A program made the translations under genes and the position numbers. Shown in pieces: positions 42,052 to 49,792 of a DNA stretch of 49,792 nt. Each line of letters starts with the position of its first letter. Position 1 is the first letter of the stretch. The notes beneath the pieces are model-generated. The model ran no database searches. It saw only the letters and a list, made by a program, of their open reading frames with translations, and had not been told where the DNA came from. The stretch is from Gemmataceae bacterium (GTDB taxonomy: Bacteria > Planctomycetota > Planctomycetia > Gemmatales > Gemmataceae). The stretch covers positions 1 to 49,792 of the forward strand of contig JAKEET010000123.1 in assembly GCA_022616435.1 (NCBI GenBank). The letters run 5' to 3'.

Positions 42052-42237
42052 ATGATGCGCGCTTGGTATCACAAAGCGGTGCGGTTCTTACAAGCGGAAG
42101 ACGGCCCCACGGCCGTCGAGTATGCGGTCATGCTGGCGCTGATCATCGTGGTGTGCGTCACCGCGATCTCGGCGCTCGGCACCAACGCCAACAAAGTGTT
42201 CAGCAACGCTGCCCTGAATACAGCCCTCGGGCCGTGA
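42052..42237 (+). CDS. flp: Flp family type IVb pilin, copy 1
   Basis: 61 residues; AGGAAAGGA lies just upstream of the ATG. The prepilin motif is EDG|PTAVEYAVMLALIIVV: cleavage after G18 leaves Pro at +1, Glu at +5 and Tyr at +6, as in Flp pilins. The hydrophobic helix (AVMLALIIVVCVTAISALG) packs in the pilus core. It is the first gene downstream of the c-di-GMP riboswitch. It differs from copies 2 and 3 at both ends (MMRAWYHKAVRFLQA; ends AALNTALGP). Confidence 0.92.
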   Translation: MMRAWYHKAVRFLQAEDGPTAVEYAVMLALIIVVCVTAISALGTNANKVFSNAALNTALGP

Positions 42238-42259
42238 GCCGTAAGCGGCGGCGCAAGCA

Positions 42260-42343
42260 ATGACTGTGGTGGTTGGTGCCAACATGATGTTCGACAACGT
42301 AGCCAGCAACCTGTCGGCAGATGGCCGGGAAGCCAGGTTGTGA
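42260..42343 (+). pseudogene. Remnant of a Flp pilin C-terminus
   Basis: A 27-codon frame (ATG 42260 to TGA 42341-42343) reads GANMMFDNVASNLSAD, closely matching the GTNANKTFNNVANNLTTAT end of the neighbouring pilins both in protein and in DNA. The signal and hydrophobic helix are missing, so this appears to be the decayed tail of a former pilin copy between copies 1 and 2. Confidence 0.65.
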
Positions 42344-42463
42344 TGGCATGAAGATTCGCTGTCGGCCGCGCGGTGCGGTCGACAGGGATACCTCGCGGCG
42401 GCCGGCCCAGGATACGGCGCGAGGCGGTTTCTAGGGACCCGGGTTCAGAGAAAGGATCCAGTC

Positions 42464-42646
42464 ATGCAGAAGCTCGTGCAGAGCGTCGCCAACTTCCTCA
42501 AGCGGGAAGACGGCCCGACCGCGGTTGAATACGCGGTCATGCTGGCGTTGATCATCGTGGTGTGCATCACGGCGATCACGGCCATCGGCACCAACGCCAA
42601 CAAGACGTTCAACAACGTCGCCAACAACCTGACGACCGCGACCTAA
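42464..42646 (+). CDS. flp: Flp family type IVb pilin, copy 2
   Basis: 60 residues; an AAAGGA ribosome-binding site precedes ATG 42464. The leader MQKLVQSVANFLKREDG is cut before PTAVEYAVML. The mature sequence is identical in amino acids to copy 3; the two differ only in the leader (MQKLVQSVANF versus MRKFAQSVVNF) and in synonymous bases, pointing to recent duplication or gene conversion under purifying selection. Confidence 0.93.
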   Translation: MQKLVQSVANFLKREDGPTAVEYAVMLALIIVVCITAITAIGTNANKTFNNVANNLTTAT

Positions 42647-42843
42647 GGCGGCCAAGGTTCGCCCGCTTCCCAGGCCTTCCGGGGCTTCCCTTCCGGGGCT
42701 TCCGGGGCCTGGGAAGCTGCTGTTTGTGCTCCAGTCGCCGGTCGCAGTGGGCGGCCGGTGTTGTTTGCCCTGTCGGACAGCTACAGACTTTCCGCGGGGT
42801 TTTTCTCTCGGGACACGGGATTCATCAGAAAGGACCCCGAACC

Positions 42844-43026
42844 ATGCGTAAGTTTGCTCAAAGCGTCGTCAACTTCTTGAAGCGGGAAGACGGCCCCACC
42901 GCGGTCGAATACGCCGTCATGCTCGCGCTCATCATCGTGGTCTGCATCACCGCGATCACGGCGATCGGCACCAACGCCAACAAGACGTTCAACAACGTCG
43001 CCAACAACCTGACGACCGCCACGTAA
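42844..43026 (+). CDS. flp: Flp family type IVb pilin, copy 3
   Basis: 60 residues; AAAGGACC precedes ATG 42844. Same mature sequence as copy 2, beginning PTAVEYAVML and ending NNLTTAT. It is followed by an intrinsic terminator at 43048-43093, which would allow the pilins to be made in excess over the assembly proteins encoded further on. Confidence 0.93.
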   Translation: MRKFAQSVVNFLKREDGPTAVEYAVMLALIIVVCITAITAIGTNANKTFNNVANNLTTAT

Positions 43027-43047
43027 TCGTCGAACGATCCATGGAAG

Positions 43048-43093
43048 ACGAGCCGCGGGCGGCAGCGATCTGCGGCAGCCGGCGGCTCGTTTT
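43048..43093 (+). terminator. Terminator/attenuator between pilin and assembly genes
   Basis: ACGAGCCGC (43048-43056) pairs with GCGGCTCGT (43082-43090) and is followed by TTTT at 43090-43093; the loop can form further GC pairs. It would separate abundant pilin mRNA from the rest of the operon. Confidence 0.7.
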
Positions 43094-43148
43094 CCACCGG
43101 ATCCCCGCCGTGCCCATCCGACTCCCCGCCAAGCCAAGGATTCCTCTC

Positions 43149-43742
43149 ATGGATTATTTTCTCGACCTGAACAACTGGCCGGTCCTGGTGGTGTGCGCCG
43201 GCATGCTGGCGGCCGCCATCATCGACTGGTGGAAGTTCAAGGTCCCGAACAAGCTGACGTTTCCGCTCATCGTGAGCGGCTGGGCCCTCGGCCTGGCCAA
43301 CCATTTCGGCCTGGAGGCGGGCCAGGGCGGCATCGGCGCCGCGCTGCTGGGCACCGCGCTGGGCCTGGCGCTGCTGTTGCCGATGTACGCGATCGGCGGC
43401 ATGGGCGCCGGCGACGTCAAAATGACCATGGGCTTCGGCTCGTGGATCGGCGCGTTTTACGGGCTGCCGCAGGGCCTGTGGATCATCACCTACGCCTTCT
43501 GCGCGGGGGCCATCGTGGGCGGCGTCATCGCCGTCGGCATGATCATCGTGCGCGGCAACTACCAACAGAACGTCGGCCATGTCCGCGCCATTGTCGGGGA
43601 CCTGGCCACGGCCAAGGGCATTGGCGAGATCGCCGACAAGGCCGACGCCCGCCGGCCCCGCTGGCACCGGCTCCCCTACGGGGTGCCGCTGTGCATCGGG
43701 TTCATCGGCTGCCTCTTGTATATGTTCGGCGGCTGGCGTTAA
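43149..43742 (+). CDS. cpaA: Prepilin peptidase (A24A family, CpaA/TadV)
   Basis: 197 residues, polytopic. I chose ATG 43149 (MDYFLDLNNWPVLV) because a longer start at 43041 would read through the terminator. The two catalytic aspartates of A24 peptidases are D26 in AAIIDWWKFKVPN and D89 in GGMGAGDVKM (the GxGD motif). It lacks the N-terminal methyltransferase/Cys domain of PilD, as usual for Tad systems. It cleaves Flp leaders at the inner membrane. A C-terminal stretch of about 40 residues between two helices (NVGHVRAIVGDLATAKG) is longer than usual. Confidence 0.9.
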   Translation: MDYFLDLNNWPVLVVCAGMLAAAIIDWWKFKVPNKLTFPLIVSGWALGLANHFGLEAGQGGIGAALLGTALGLALLLPMYAIGGMGAGDVKMTMGFGSWIGAFYGLPQGLWIITYAFCAGAIVGGVIAVGMIIVRGNYQQNVGHVRAIVGDLATAKGIGEIADKADARRPRWHRLPYGVPLCIGFIGCLLYMFGGWR

Positions 43743-43881
43743 CCGCCGCTTCGGTGAACCGCCGTTTCGGTTAACCGCCGCTTTGTTCGCCGGCGGCGTG
43801 GGTTGGACTGGCGAGCACCTGGATTCCCACACCCTTAACATCGCGCGGAAGCCCCCCCTTCCCGTTGCCTGAAGGTGCAAC

Positions 43882-44811
43882 ATGAAACCGAAAACATTGA
43901 TCCTGATGGTCGTGGCCATTTCCTGCGGCCTGGGCGCGAGCTACATGACCAGCCGCTTGCTGGCCGACCGTCAGCAAGAAGTCGAAAAAGTGTCGATCCT
44001 GATCGCCAAGAAGACGCTCAGCACCGGCGAGACCCTCAAGATTCCCGAAGACCTGTTCACGCTCAAGCAGTTCCCCAGCGGCGAAGAGCCGAAGCTCGCC
44101 ATCGCCGATCCGAAGGTGCTGCAGGGCCGCGTGCTCAAGCGGTCGCTGCGTCAGGGCGACTTCATCACGCCCGACGATCTGCTCGACGACAAGAACCCCG
44201 GCATGATGTACGAGCTGCCGCAGGGCCAACAAGCGATCGGCATCCGGGTCAGCCCGGAGACGATTGCCGGCGGTTTCGCCAGCTTGCCGCATTCGCGCGT
44301 CAACATCATCTCCACGGTCCGCCGCGGCGATGACGTCAAGTCGTATTCCAAGATCCTGCTGGAGAACGTCCTGGTGCTCGCGGCCGACGGCACCACCAAG
44401 ATCGTGGAAAACGGCCAGGCCATGCCGGCCAACGTCGTCACCGTGGCCCTCAAGCCCGAGGACGTCCTGAAGCTGGAACTGGCCAAGACCATGGGCACGA
44501 TCAGCTTGGCGTTGCGCAAGTACAACGACAACAGCAAATCGGAAATCACCAGCGTGACCGTGGAAGGCATGCGCGGCAACAACGTGGCGGAAGATCCCAC
44601 CACGGAGCAGGTCCCGACGCAGGCCCCCGCGGCCATTCCCTTGGCGGCCAAGGAGCCGCAGCCGAAGGTGCCCGGGACCGCGCCGGTCGTTGCCAACGAC
44701 CCAACCTTCAGCCAACACACGTTGACCGTGTTCAACGGCCCCAATGTCACTCAAACGATCTACAAGACCGAGGAACTGCCGCAACCCGCCTCGAAGAAAA
44801 AGGGCAACTAA
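43882..44811 (+). CDS. cpaB: Flp pilus assembly protein CpaB (RcpC)
   Basis: 309 residues. An N-terminal helix (LILMVVAISCGLGASYMTSRLL) anchors a periplasmic SAF domain (VSILIAKKTLSTGETLKIPEDLFTLKQFP) and the RcpC part (GIRVSPETIAGGFASLPHSRVNIIST, AADGTTKIVENG, VTVALKPEDVLKLELAKTMG, ISLALRKYND). The C-terminal ~90 residues are Pro/Ala-rich and end KKKGN. CpaB stabilises the secretin channel and may bind peptidoglycan. A terminator follows the gene. Confidence 0.9.
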   Translation: MKPKTLILMVVAISCGLGASYMTSRLLADRQQEVEKVSILIAKKTLSTGETLKIPEDLFTLKQFPSGEEPKLAIADPKVLQGRVLKRSLRQGDFITPDDLLDDKNPGMMYELPQGQQAIGIRVSPETIAGGFASLPHSRVNIISTVRRGDDVKSYSKILLENVLVLAADGTTKIVENGQAMPANVVTVALKPEDVLKLELAKTMGTISLALRKYNDNSKSEITSVTVEGMRGNNVAEDPTTEQVPTQAPAAIPLAAKEPQPKVPGTAPVVANDPTFSQHTLTVFNGPNVTQTIYKTEELPQPASKKKGN

Positions 44812-44851
44812 GGCTGCAAGTGTAAAGGCTGCTAAGCTGCTCGCCCACGAT

Positions 44852-44883
44852 AGCCCACGGATCGCCCGTCCGTGGGCTTTTCT
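44852..44883 (+). terminator. Intrinsic terminator after cpaB
   Basis: AGCCCACGGA (44852-44861) and TCCGTGGGCT (44869-44878) form a perfect stem followed by TTTTCTTT. Confidence 0.9.
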
Positions 44884-44885
44884 TT

Positions 44886-45217
44886 GCGCGCCCACTCGGT
44901 GAGACCGATCCGTAGACGGCAAGACTTCGCCAGGTTTCCGAATATCACCGGCATCCTCAGCATAACCCCTTCGTCTAATTCCGCCGTCGCATCCGTAAAA
45001 GTTGAAGTTATCGGCGCTTCCCGGACGAAAAAGACATGGCGGCGCGAGCTTTTGTCAGCGCCGCTAAAGTCACATCGGCTGGTCGGGTCCGCCAGGAGGA
45101 GGGCCCGGCAACGGCTTCAGACACAGCTGCGGCGGGCAGGGCCGATTGCCGGCCGCCAGAGGCGTCCCACGGCGGGTGTTCGCACTCGCTCGGCACAACC
45201 AAACATGAGGTGTTAGG
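44886..45217. other. Intergenic region before the secretin gene
   Basis: About 330 bp with no supported gene. AT-richer stretches at 44930-45010 (AATATCACC, CGTAAAAGTTGAAG) suggest a promoter for cpaC after the upstream terminator, but no clear -35/-10 pair is visible. Confidence 0.4.
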
Positions 45218-46762
45218 ATGCGTTGCACGACCCGTTGCGTTCGGCGGCTTCTGCTGGTGGGGCTTTGCTTGGTCCTCAGTGCCGGCGCTGCCTCCGCTCA
45301 GGAAAAGCCGCGCCTGCTGGTCATCGCCGTCGGCGAAACCAAGCGCGAAGGCATGAGCCGCTCGCAGAAGATCTCCAAGGTCTTCAATGAAAAATCCAAT
45401 GTCGTTCGCGTCGAAGCCATCAAGGACGACGCCACCGCGGTCATCGTCTCCGGCCTGGCGCCGGGAACCTCCCGCATCGAGTTCACCGACGGCGACAACA
45501 ACGTCGAGCTGCTCGACGTGCTGGTCACGCCGGAGGCCTTCATCATTCCGCGCGTCCAGCAGGTCGAGCTGGAGGTGGTGGTCGCCGTCGTCCAGCGCAG
45601 CGAGATCCGCAGGATCAGCTTCAACTGGGTGGAAAATCGAGCCAACTACTTCATCGGCAGCCTCATCGGCGCAACCGGCGGTGCGTCGCTGCTGTTCAAC
45701 AGCGCGATTACCACGGGCGTCGGCGGCGCCCTGCAAAGCGCCAGCGGCACCCCGAACCTGCAATTCGGCGTCGTCGGCGATCGCCACTCGTTCCTGGGCT
45801 TCCTCGAAGCTCTCCGCACCGAACAGCTCGCCAAGGTCCTGTCCGAGCCGCGCGTCACCACCTTGAGCGGCCAGAAGGCCGACATCCTCTCCGGTGGTGA
45901 AGTCCCGGTCGTCCTGGTGAGTTCCGTCGGCTCGCCGCCGACCGTGCAATACAAGCCGTTCGGCACCACGGTCGAATTCACGCCGGTGGTCATGGAGAAC
46001 GGCAAGATTCAGATCACCGTGGCGGCCGAGCTGAGCAACCGCAACGCCGCCAACGACCTGAACGTGCCCGGCGCGTTCGCCCCCGGCTTTGACACGCGCC
46101 GCGCCCGTTCGGTCATTCAGATGGAAGACGGCCAGACGCTGGCCATCGGCGGCTTGATCCAGAACACGATCGGCGCGTTGACGAACAAGGTCCCGATCCT
46201 CGGCGACATTCCGTTCCTGGGCACGGCGTTCAGCTCGACGCGCTATGAGGAACGGGAAGAGGAAATGATCATCCTGGTGACGCCGCGGCTGGTGGCCCCG
46301 ATGAATTGCACGCAGTTGCCGCACCGTCTGCCGGGCCGCGAAACCCGCTCGCCCGACGACTTCGAGCTGTTCCTCACGCAGATTCTCGAAGCCCCCCGCG
46401 GCCAGCGCGAAGTCTGCCCGGACGGCCGCTTCCGCGCCGCCCACATGAACGGTCCGACCGCGGGCCTCTATCCGTGCAACGACAACTCGCAACGCCACAG
46501 CTGGGGACACGGCGCCAACTGCGGCCCGAACGGTTGCTACCCTGGCTACACGGCCTCCAGCGGCAGCGTCAGCCCGGTCCTGGGCGCCATGCAGAGCCCG
46601 CCGCCGGACATCACGACGGCGCCGGCCGAGCCGATGACGGAAGCCGCTCCCGCCGCCGCGCCGCTGCCGGTTGCCCTGCCCCCCGAGGCGCCGGCGCTGC
46701 CGCCGCTGCCGGAAGGCCGGCCCGCCGTGCCGGCGACGTTCGGCCCGGCCGAAAGCCGCTAA
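45218..46762 (+). CDS. cpaC: Outer-membrane secretin CpaC (RcpA) of the Flp pilus
   Basis: 514 residues with a signal peptide ending SAGAASAQ. The N-terminal domain (LLVIAVGETKREGMSRSQKISKVF, TRIEFTDGDNNVELLDVLV-like) is the BON/STN-like pilus secretin entry. The secretin core spans ~110-370, with VEVVVAVVQRSEIRR, LEALRTEQLAKVLSEPRVTTLSG, the conserved GGEVPVV and the signature GGLIQ...VPILGDIPFLGTAF. After MIILVTPRLVAPM comes a planctomycete-specific tail of ~130 residues, Cys- then Pro/Ala-rich. It forms the gated outer-membrane channel for the pilus. A terminator follows. Confidence 0.92.
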   Translation: MRCTTRCVRRLLLVGLCLVLSAGAASAQEKPRLLVIAVGETKREGMSRSQKISKVFNEKSNVVRVEAIKDDATAVIVSGLAPGTSRIEFTDGDNNVELLDVLVTPEAFIIPRVQQVELEVVVAVVQRSEIRRISFNWVENRANYFIGSLIGATGGASLLFNSAITTGVGGALQSASGTPNLQFGVVGDRHSFLGFLEALRTEQLAKVLSEPRVTTLSGQKADILSGGEVPVVLVSSVGSPPTVQYKPFGTTVEFTPVVMENGKIQITVAAELSNRNAANDLNVPGAFAPGFDTRRARSVIQMEDGQTLAIGGLIQNTIGALTNKVPILGDIPFLGTAFSSTRYEEREEEMIILVTPRLVAPMNCTQLPHRLPGRETRSPDDFELFLTQILEAPRGQREVCPDGRFRAAHMNGPTAGLYPCNDNSQRHSWGHGANCGPNGCYPGYTASSGSVSPVLGAMQSPPPDITTAPAEPMTEAAPAAAPLPVALPPEAPALPPLPEGRPAVPATFGPAESR

Positions 46763-46786
46763 CGGAAGATCGTGATCGGCCAACCC

Positions 46787-46822
46787 AAACTCCCGGAGTG
46801 CTCGGCACTTCGGGAGTTTTCT
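46787..46822 (+). terminator. Intrinsic terminator after cpaC
   Basis: AAACTCCCGGAGTGC (46787-46801) pairs with GCACTTCGGGAGTTT (46805-46819), with one G-T pair, followed by TTTTCTGTTTTT. Confidence 0.9.
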
Positions 46823-46969
46823 GTTTTTGGCCAGGTTAGCGCTTCGCTGCCCCACTTCTCGCGCGATTAAGAAAACTGACAAATTTCCTCCAGGTTACGA
46901 CATCGGCTCAGGTTGCGAGCTATGTTCGTGATAGACGTTTCCACGTGTTATCGGTGGTGACAACATCCC

Positions 46970-48175
46970 ATGAAGGACGTGCAACGCATCGCGATCGTGG
47001 ATCCCTCCGACGCCACACGCGAACCCCTGCGCAATCTGCTGCTGAGCGTCGAAAGCGTCTGGCTTGAAGCCGAATGCTCGCGCTATGAGTTTTTCATCGA
47101 TGTCGCCAAGCAGTCGGCGCCCGATCTGGTGGTGGTGGCCCTCGACGCCGATCACGGCAAGGCGCTGCAGTTGATTCAGCAGTTGACCGTGGAAATCCCG
47201 ACCCTGCCGATCCTGGCGGTCAGCGCCCGCGGCGACGGCAATTCGATTCTGCAGGCCTTGCGCGCCGGGGCCAAGGAGTTCCTGACGGCGCCGGTGGTCC
47301 TGGAAGAACTGCTGACCGCCATGCAGCGGCTGCGGGCCGGCCGCGTCAGCCCCGACGGCACGCCGGTCGCCAACGGCCACGCCGGCCTGCACTCGCTGGT
47401 GGTGTCGGTGATCGGCTCACGCGGCGGCGTGGGCTGCACGAGCATCGCGGTGAACCTGGGCTGCAACCTCGCCCAGGACACGAACCATAACGTCGCCTTG
47501 ATCGACCTGGACCTGGCGCTGGGCGACGCCGACGTGGCCCTGGATCTGGTCCCCGATTACACGCTGGCCGATGTCGCCCTCAACATTGACCGCCTCGACA
47601 TGGCCTTCTTGCGCCGCTCGCTGTGCAAGCATGCCTGCGGCTTATCTGTATTGCCACATCCCGTCCAGATGGAGGATATTTCGCTGATTCAGGAGGAGCA
47701 GCTGGGCCGCGTGATCAATCTCTTGCGGGCCAGCTACTCTCAACTGATCTTCGATCTGAGCAAACGCTTCACCACGACCGATCTGACCGCCATGCGCATG
47801 AGCGACGTCGTGCTGCTAGTGTGCCAGCTGGAACTCACCAGTCTGCGCAACGTCGTCCGCATGCTGCACACGTTCGGCCAGGACGCGGCCCTGGCCGAAA
47901 AGGTCAAGATTGTCGTGAATCGCGTCGGCGCGGACGACGGCGAAATCACGCTGGAGAAAGCGGAAGAGACGATCGGCCAACCCGTCTTCTGGCAAGTGCC
48001 CAACGACTACAAGGCCATGCTCGGTTCGCGCAACGCCGGCGAGCCGTTGCTCGTGCACTCCCCCAAGTGCAAGACGCAGATCAGCCTGGTCGGCCTGGCC
48101 AATGTGTTGTCCGGCAAGGATCCGCTGCAACGGCACGCGAAGAAGGAACGCCGCGGGTTCTTCTCGTTTCGCTGA
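46970..48175 (+). CDS. cpaE: Pilus assembly protein CpaE (TadZ)
   Basis: 401 residues. Residues ~5-120 are a receiver-like domain (IAIVDPSDATREPLRNLLL, DLVVVALDADHG, LPILAVSARGDG, AGAKEFLTAPV). Residues ~140-380 are a ParA/MinD-like ATPase with VIGSRGGVGCTSIAVNLG at the P-loop, VALIDLDLALGDADVALDL, LIFDLSKRF and VKIVVNRVG. The P-loop lacks both lysines of the deviant Walker A (R151 and C156 where KGGxGK has Lys), so ATP hydrolysis may be weak or absent, as suggested for other TadZ proteins. It positions the pilus machine at the cell pole in other bacteria. The C-terminus is basic (HAKKERRGFFSFR). Confidence 0.9.
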   Translation: MKDVQRIAIVDPSDATREPLRNLLLSVESVWLEAECSRYEFFIDVAKQSAPDLVVVALDADHGKALQLIQQLTVEIPTLPILAVSARGDGNSILQALRAGAKEFLTAPVVLEELLTAMQRLRAGRVSPDGTPVANGHAGLHSLVVSVIGSRGGVGCTSIAVNLGCNLAQDTNHNVALIDLDLALGDADVALDLVPDYTLADVALNIDRLDMAFLRRSLCKHACGLSVLPHPVQMEDISLIQEEQLGRVINLLRASYSQLIFDLSKRFTTTDLTAMRMSDVVLLVCQLELTSLRNVVRMLHTFGQDAALAEKVKIVVNRVGADDGEITLEKAEETIGQPVFWQVPNDYKAMLGSRNAGEPLLVHSPKCKTQISLVGLANVLSGKDPLQRHAKKERRGFFSFR

Positions 48176-48269
48176 GCGTCTGGAGTTCATCACGATCAGG
48201 TAATTCGCCGCCGGAGCTGGATCGGGCGTCAAGCCGGTCCAGCCCGCGACGGTCTTGAGGATGACGACG

Positions 48270-49661
48270 ATGTCGCGATTGCAACGCGGTCTGAACAGCC
48301 TGAGCACTACCGGCGGCGCTGGCGCCGGCGCCAGCCAGGCGGGCGCGAGCCGCCTGAGCATGTCCGGAAGCGAGCGCAACAGCGGCAAGGGCTTCGACGA
48401 CCTCAAGCGACTCATCCACAGCAAGCTCGTGGACAAGCTCGACCTGTCGCGCGTCAGCGACCTGGCCGGCGACACGCTCCGCCGCGAAATCCGCCTCGTC
48501 GTCGAGCGCCTGTGCGACACCGAAAACCCGCTCCTCAACCGCATGGAGCGCGAGCGCCTCATCGACGAGGTGCTCGACGAGACCTTCGGCTTCGGGCCGC
48601 TGGAGCTATTGCTCAAGGATCCGACCGTCAGCGACATCCTCGTCAACGGCCCGTTCAAGGTCTACGTCGAACGCCGCGGCAAGCTGGAAAAGACCGACGT
48701 CAAGTTCCGGGACAACGAGCATCTGTTGCAGATCATCGATCGCATCGTCTCCAAGGTCGGCCGCCGCGTCGACGAAACCTCGCCGATGTGCGACGCCCGC
48801 TTGCCGGACGGTTCCCGCGTCAACGCCATCATTCAGCCGCTGGCCCTGGACGGCGCCAGCCTGAGCATTCGCCGTTTCGGCGCCAATCCGCTGAAGCTCG
48901 AAGACCTGCTGAACTTCAAGGCCTTCACCCCGGAAATGGCCATGCTGATGGAGGCCTGCATCAAGGCCCGGCTCAACATCGTGATCTCCGGCGGCACCGG
49001 TTGCGGCAAGACCACGCTCCTGAACACGCTGTCCAGCTTCATTCCGCACGACGAGCGCATCGTCACCATCGAGGATGCCGCCGAACTGCAGTTGCAGCAG
49101 GACCACATCGTCCGCCTGGAAACGCGGCCGCCCAACATCGAAGGCAAGGGCGCCGTCCACACCCGCGACCTGGTCCGCAACGCCTTGCGTATGCGGCCGG
49201 AACGGATCATCATCGGCGAGTGCCGCGGCGGCGAAACGCTCGACATGCTCCAGGCCATGAACACTGGCCACGCCGGCTCCATGACCACCCTGCACGCCAA
49301 CTCGCCGCGCGACGCCCAGGCCCGTTTGGAGACCATGATCATGATGGCCGGCATGGAGCTGCCGATGAAAGCCATGCGCCAGCAGATTTCGTCCGCCGTC
49401 GACTTGATCATCCAGGCCAACCGCCTGCAGGGCGGGCCGCGCAAGATCACGTCCGTCGTCGAAGTGCTCGGCATGGAGCAAGACGTGATCATCATGCAAG
49501 ATATTTTCCGCTTCAAGCAACTGGGCATCGACCAGAACGGCCGTTCCTACGGCCAGTTCGAAGCCACCGGCGTGCGGCCGTCGTTCGTCCCGCGCCTCGA
49601 GTCAGCGGGCATCAAGCTGCCCTCGAACCTGTTCCAGGAACGCGTGTTGATGCGGGACTAA
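48270..49661 (+). CDS. cpaF: Pilus assembly ATPase CpaF (TadA)
   Basis: 463 residues from ATG 48270, which has GAGG nine bases upstream; ATG 48261 and TTG 48255 are alternatives. It is a type II/IV secretion ATPase: N-terminal helices, then [43 protein letters not shown], Walker [10 protein letters not shown] (241-249), [24 protein letters not shown] (Asp box), [16 protein letters not shown] (Walker B), and [22 protein letters not shown] (His box). It powers Flp pilus assembly at the inner membrane. Its 95 bp gap after cpaE contains no terminator, so the two are likely co-transcribed. tadB/tadC should follow outside the window. Confidence 0.94.
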   Translation: MSRLQRGLNSLSTTGGAGAGASQAGASRLSMSGSERNSGKGFDDLKRLIHSKLVDKLDLSRVSDLAGDTLRREIRLVVERLCDTENPLLNRMERERLIDEVLDETFGFGPLELLLKDPTVSDILVNGPFKVYVERRGKLEKTDVKFRDNEHLLQIIDRIVSKVGRRVDETSPMCDARLPDGSRVNAIIQPLALDGASLSIRRFGANPLKLEDLLNFKAFTPEMAMLMEACIKARLNIVISGGTGCGKTTLLNTLSSFIPHDERIVTIEDAAELQLQQDHIVRLETRPPNIEGKGAVHTRDLVRNALRMRPERIIIGECRGGETLDMLQAMNTGHAGSMTTLHANSPRDAQARLETMIMMAGMELPMKAMRQQISSAVDLIIQANRLQGGPRKITSVVEVLGMEQDVIIMQDIFRFKQLGIDQNGRSYGQFEATGVRPSFVPRLESAGIKLPSNLFQERVLMRD

Positions 49662-49693
49662 CCAAGAGTCAGTCCCCGACTACTGACCACCGA

Positions 49694-49792
49694 CTGACTA
49701 CTGACTACTGACTACTGACTACTGACTACTGACTACTGACTACTGACTACTGACTACTGACTACTGACTACTGACTACTGACTACTGACTAC
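49694..49792. repeat. Heptanucleotide tandem array (CTGACTA)n
   Basis: About 14 head-to-tail copies of the 7-bp unit CTGACTA run to the window edge, 32 bp after the cpaF stop. The real length is unknown because the array is cut by the window. Confidence 0.95.

Noticed and set aside
49694..49792. CRISPR or origin iterons
   Set aside because: The unit is 7 bp with no spacers, and no replication gene is nearby; a simple satellite is sufficient.

Overview
The window is high-GC bacterial DNA, almost certainly from a planctomycete of the Gemmata/Isosphaera side of the phylum. Several independent lineage markers support this: a BBP7 outer-membrane beta-barrel, a cysteine-rich YTV-repeat cell-wall protein, a TIGR03067 lipocalin-like protein, an N-terminal LECLEDRVTP signature on an exported protein, a PVC-type multidomain cytochrome, and DUF1080 and ThuA proteins. 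All functional calls are from reading motifs and gene order; nothing was searched against a database.

Layout. 1-900: end of an unknown gene, then decayed gene fragments and an orphan antitoxin whose toxin partner is truncated. 923-9919 (minus strand): PAC2 protein, a 1,636-residue SGNH/beta-propeller/discoidin/cupredoxin/cytochrome c fusion, a choice-of-anchor exported protein and the BBP7 protein. 10196-14100 (plus): a YVTN-propeller diheme cytochrome, a HisN-like phosphatase and mtnA. 14341-24525: a respiratory cluster with Rieske protein, cytochrome b, a second cytochrome b-like integral subunit, a 1,524-residue protein with eight CXXCH haem c sites, and three paralogous exported cupredoxins. 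This looks like a quinol-oxidising bc-type complex passing electrons to multihaem and copper carriers. 24592-38771: accessory and housekeeping genes. They include an rfbD-like reductase, an unrecognised winged-helix plus P-loop ATPase pair, an AhpD-family selenoprotein with UGA read as selenocysteine, the YTV protein, a SIRT5-like sirtuin, folD and a compact copper amine oxidase homologue. 39058-41503: an Hsp70 with a zinc-ribbon membrane protein.

41863-49661 holds the first part of a Tad/Flp type IVc pilus locus: three small Flp pilins plus a pilin remnant, prepilin peptidase, CpaB, secretin CpaC, CpaE and the ATPase CpaF. It is headed by a good match to the cyclic-di-GMP-I (GEMM) riboswitch, which would tie pilus production to the sessile/motile second messenger. 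The platform genes tadB/tadC are expected beyond the right edge.

Intergenic spaces carry many inverted repeats (REP-like hairpins) of several families. The window ends inside a heptanucleotide tandem array. I saw no rRNA, tRNA, CRISPR array, transposase or prophage gene.
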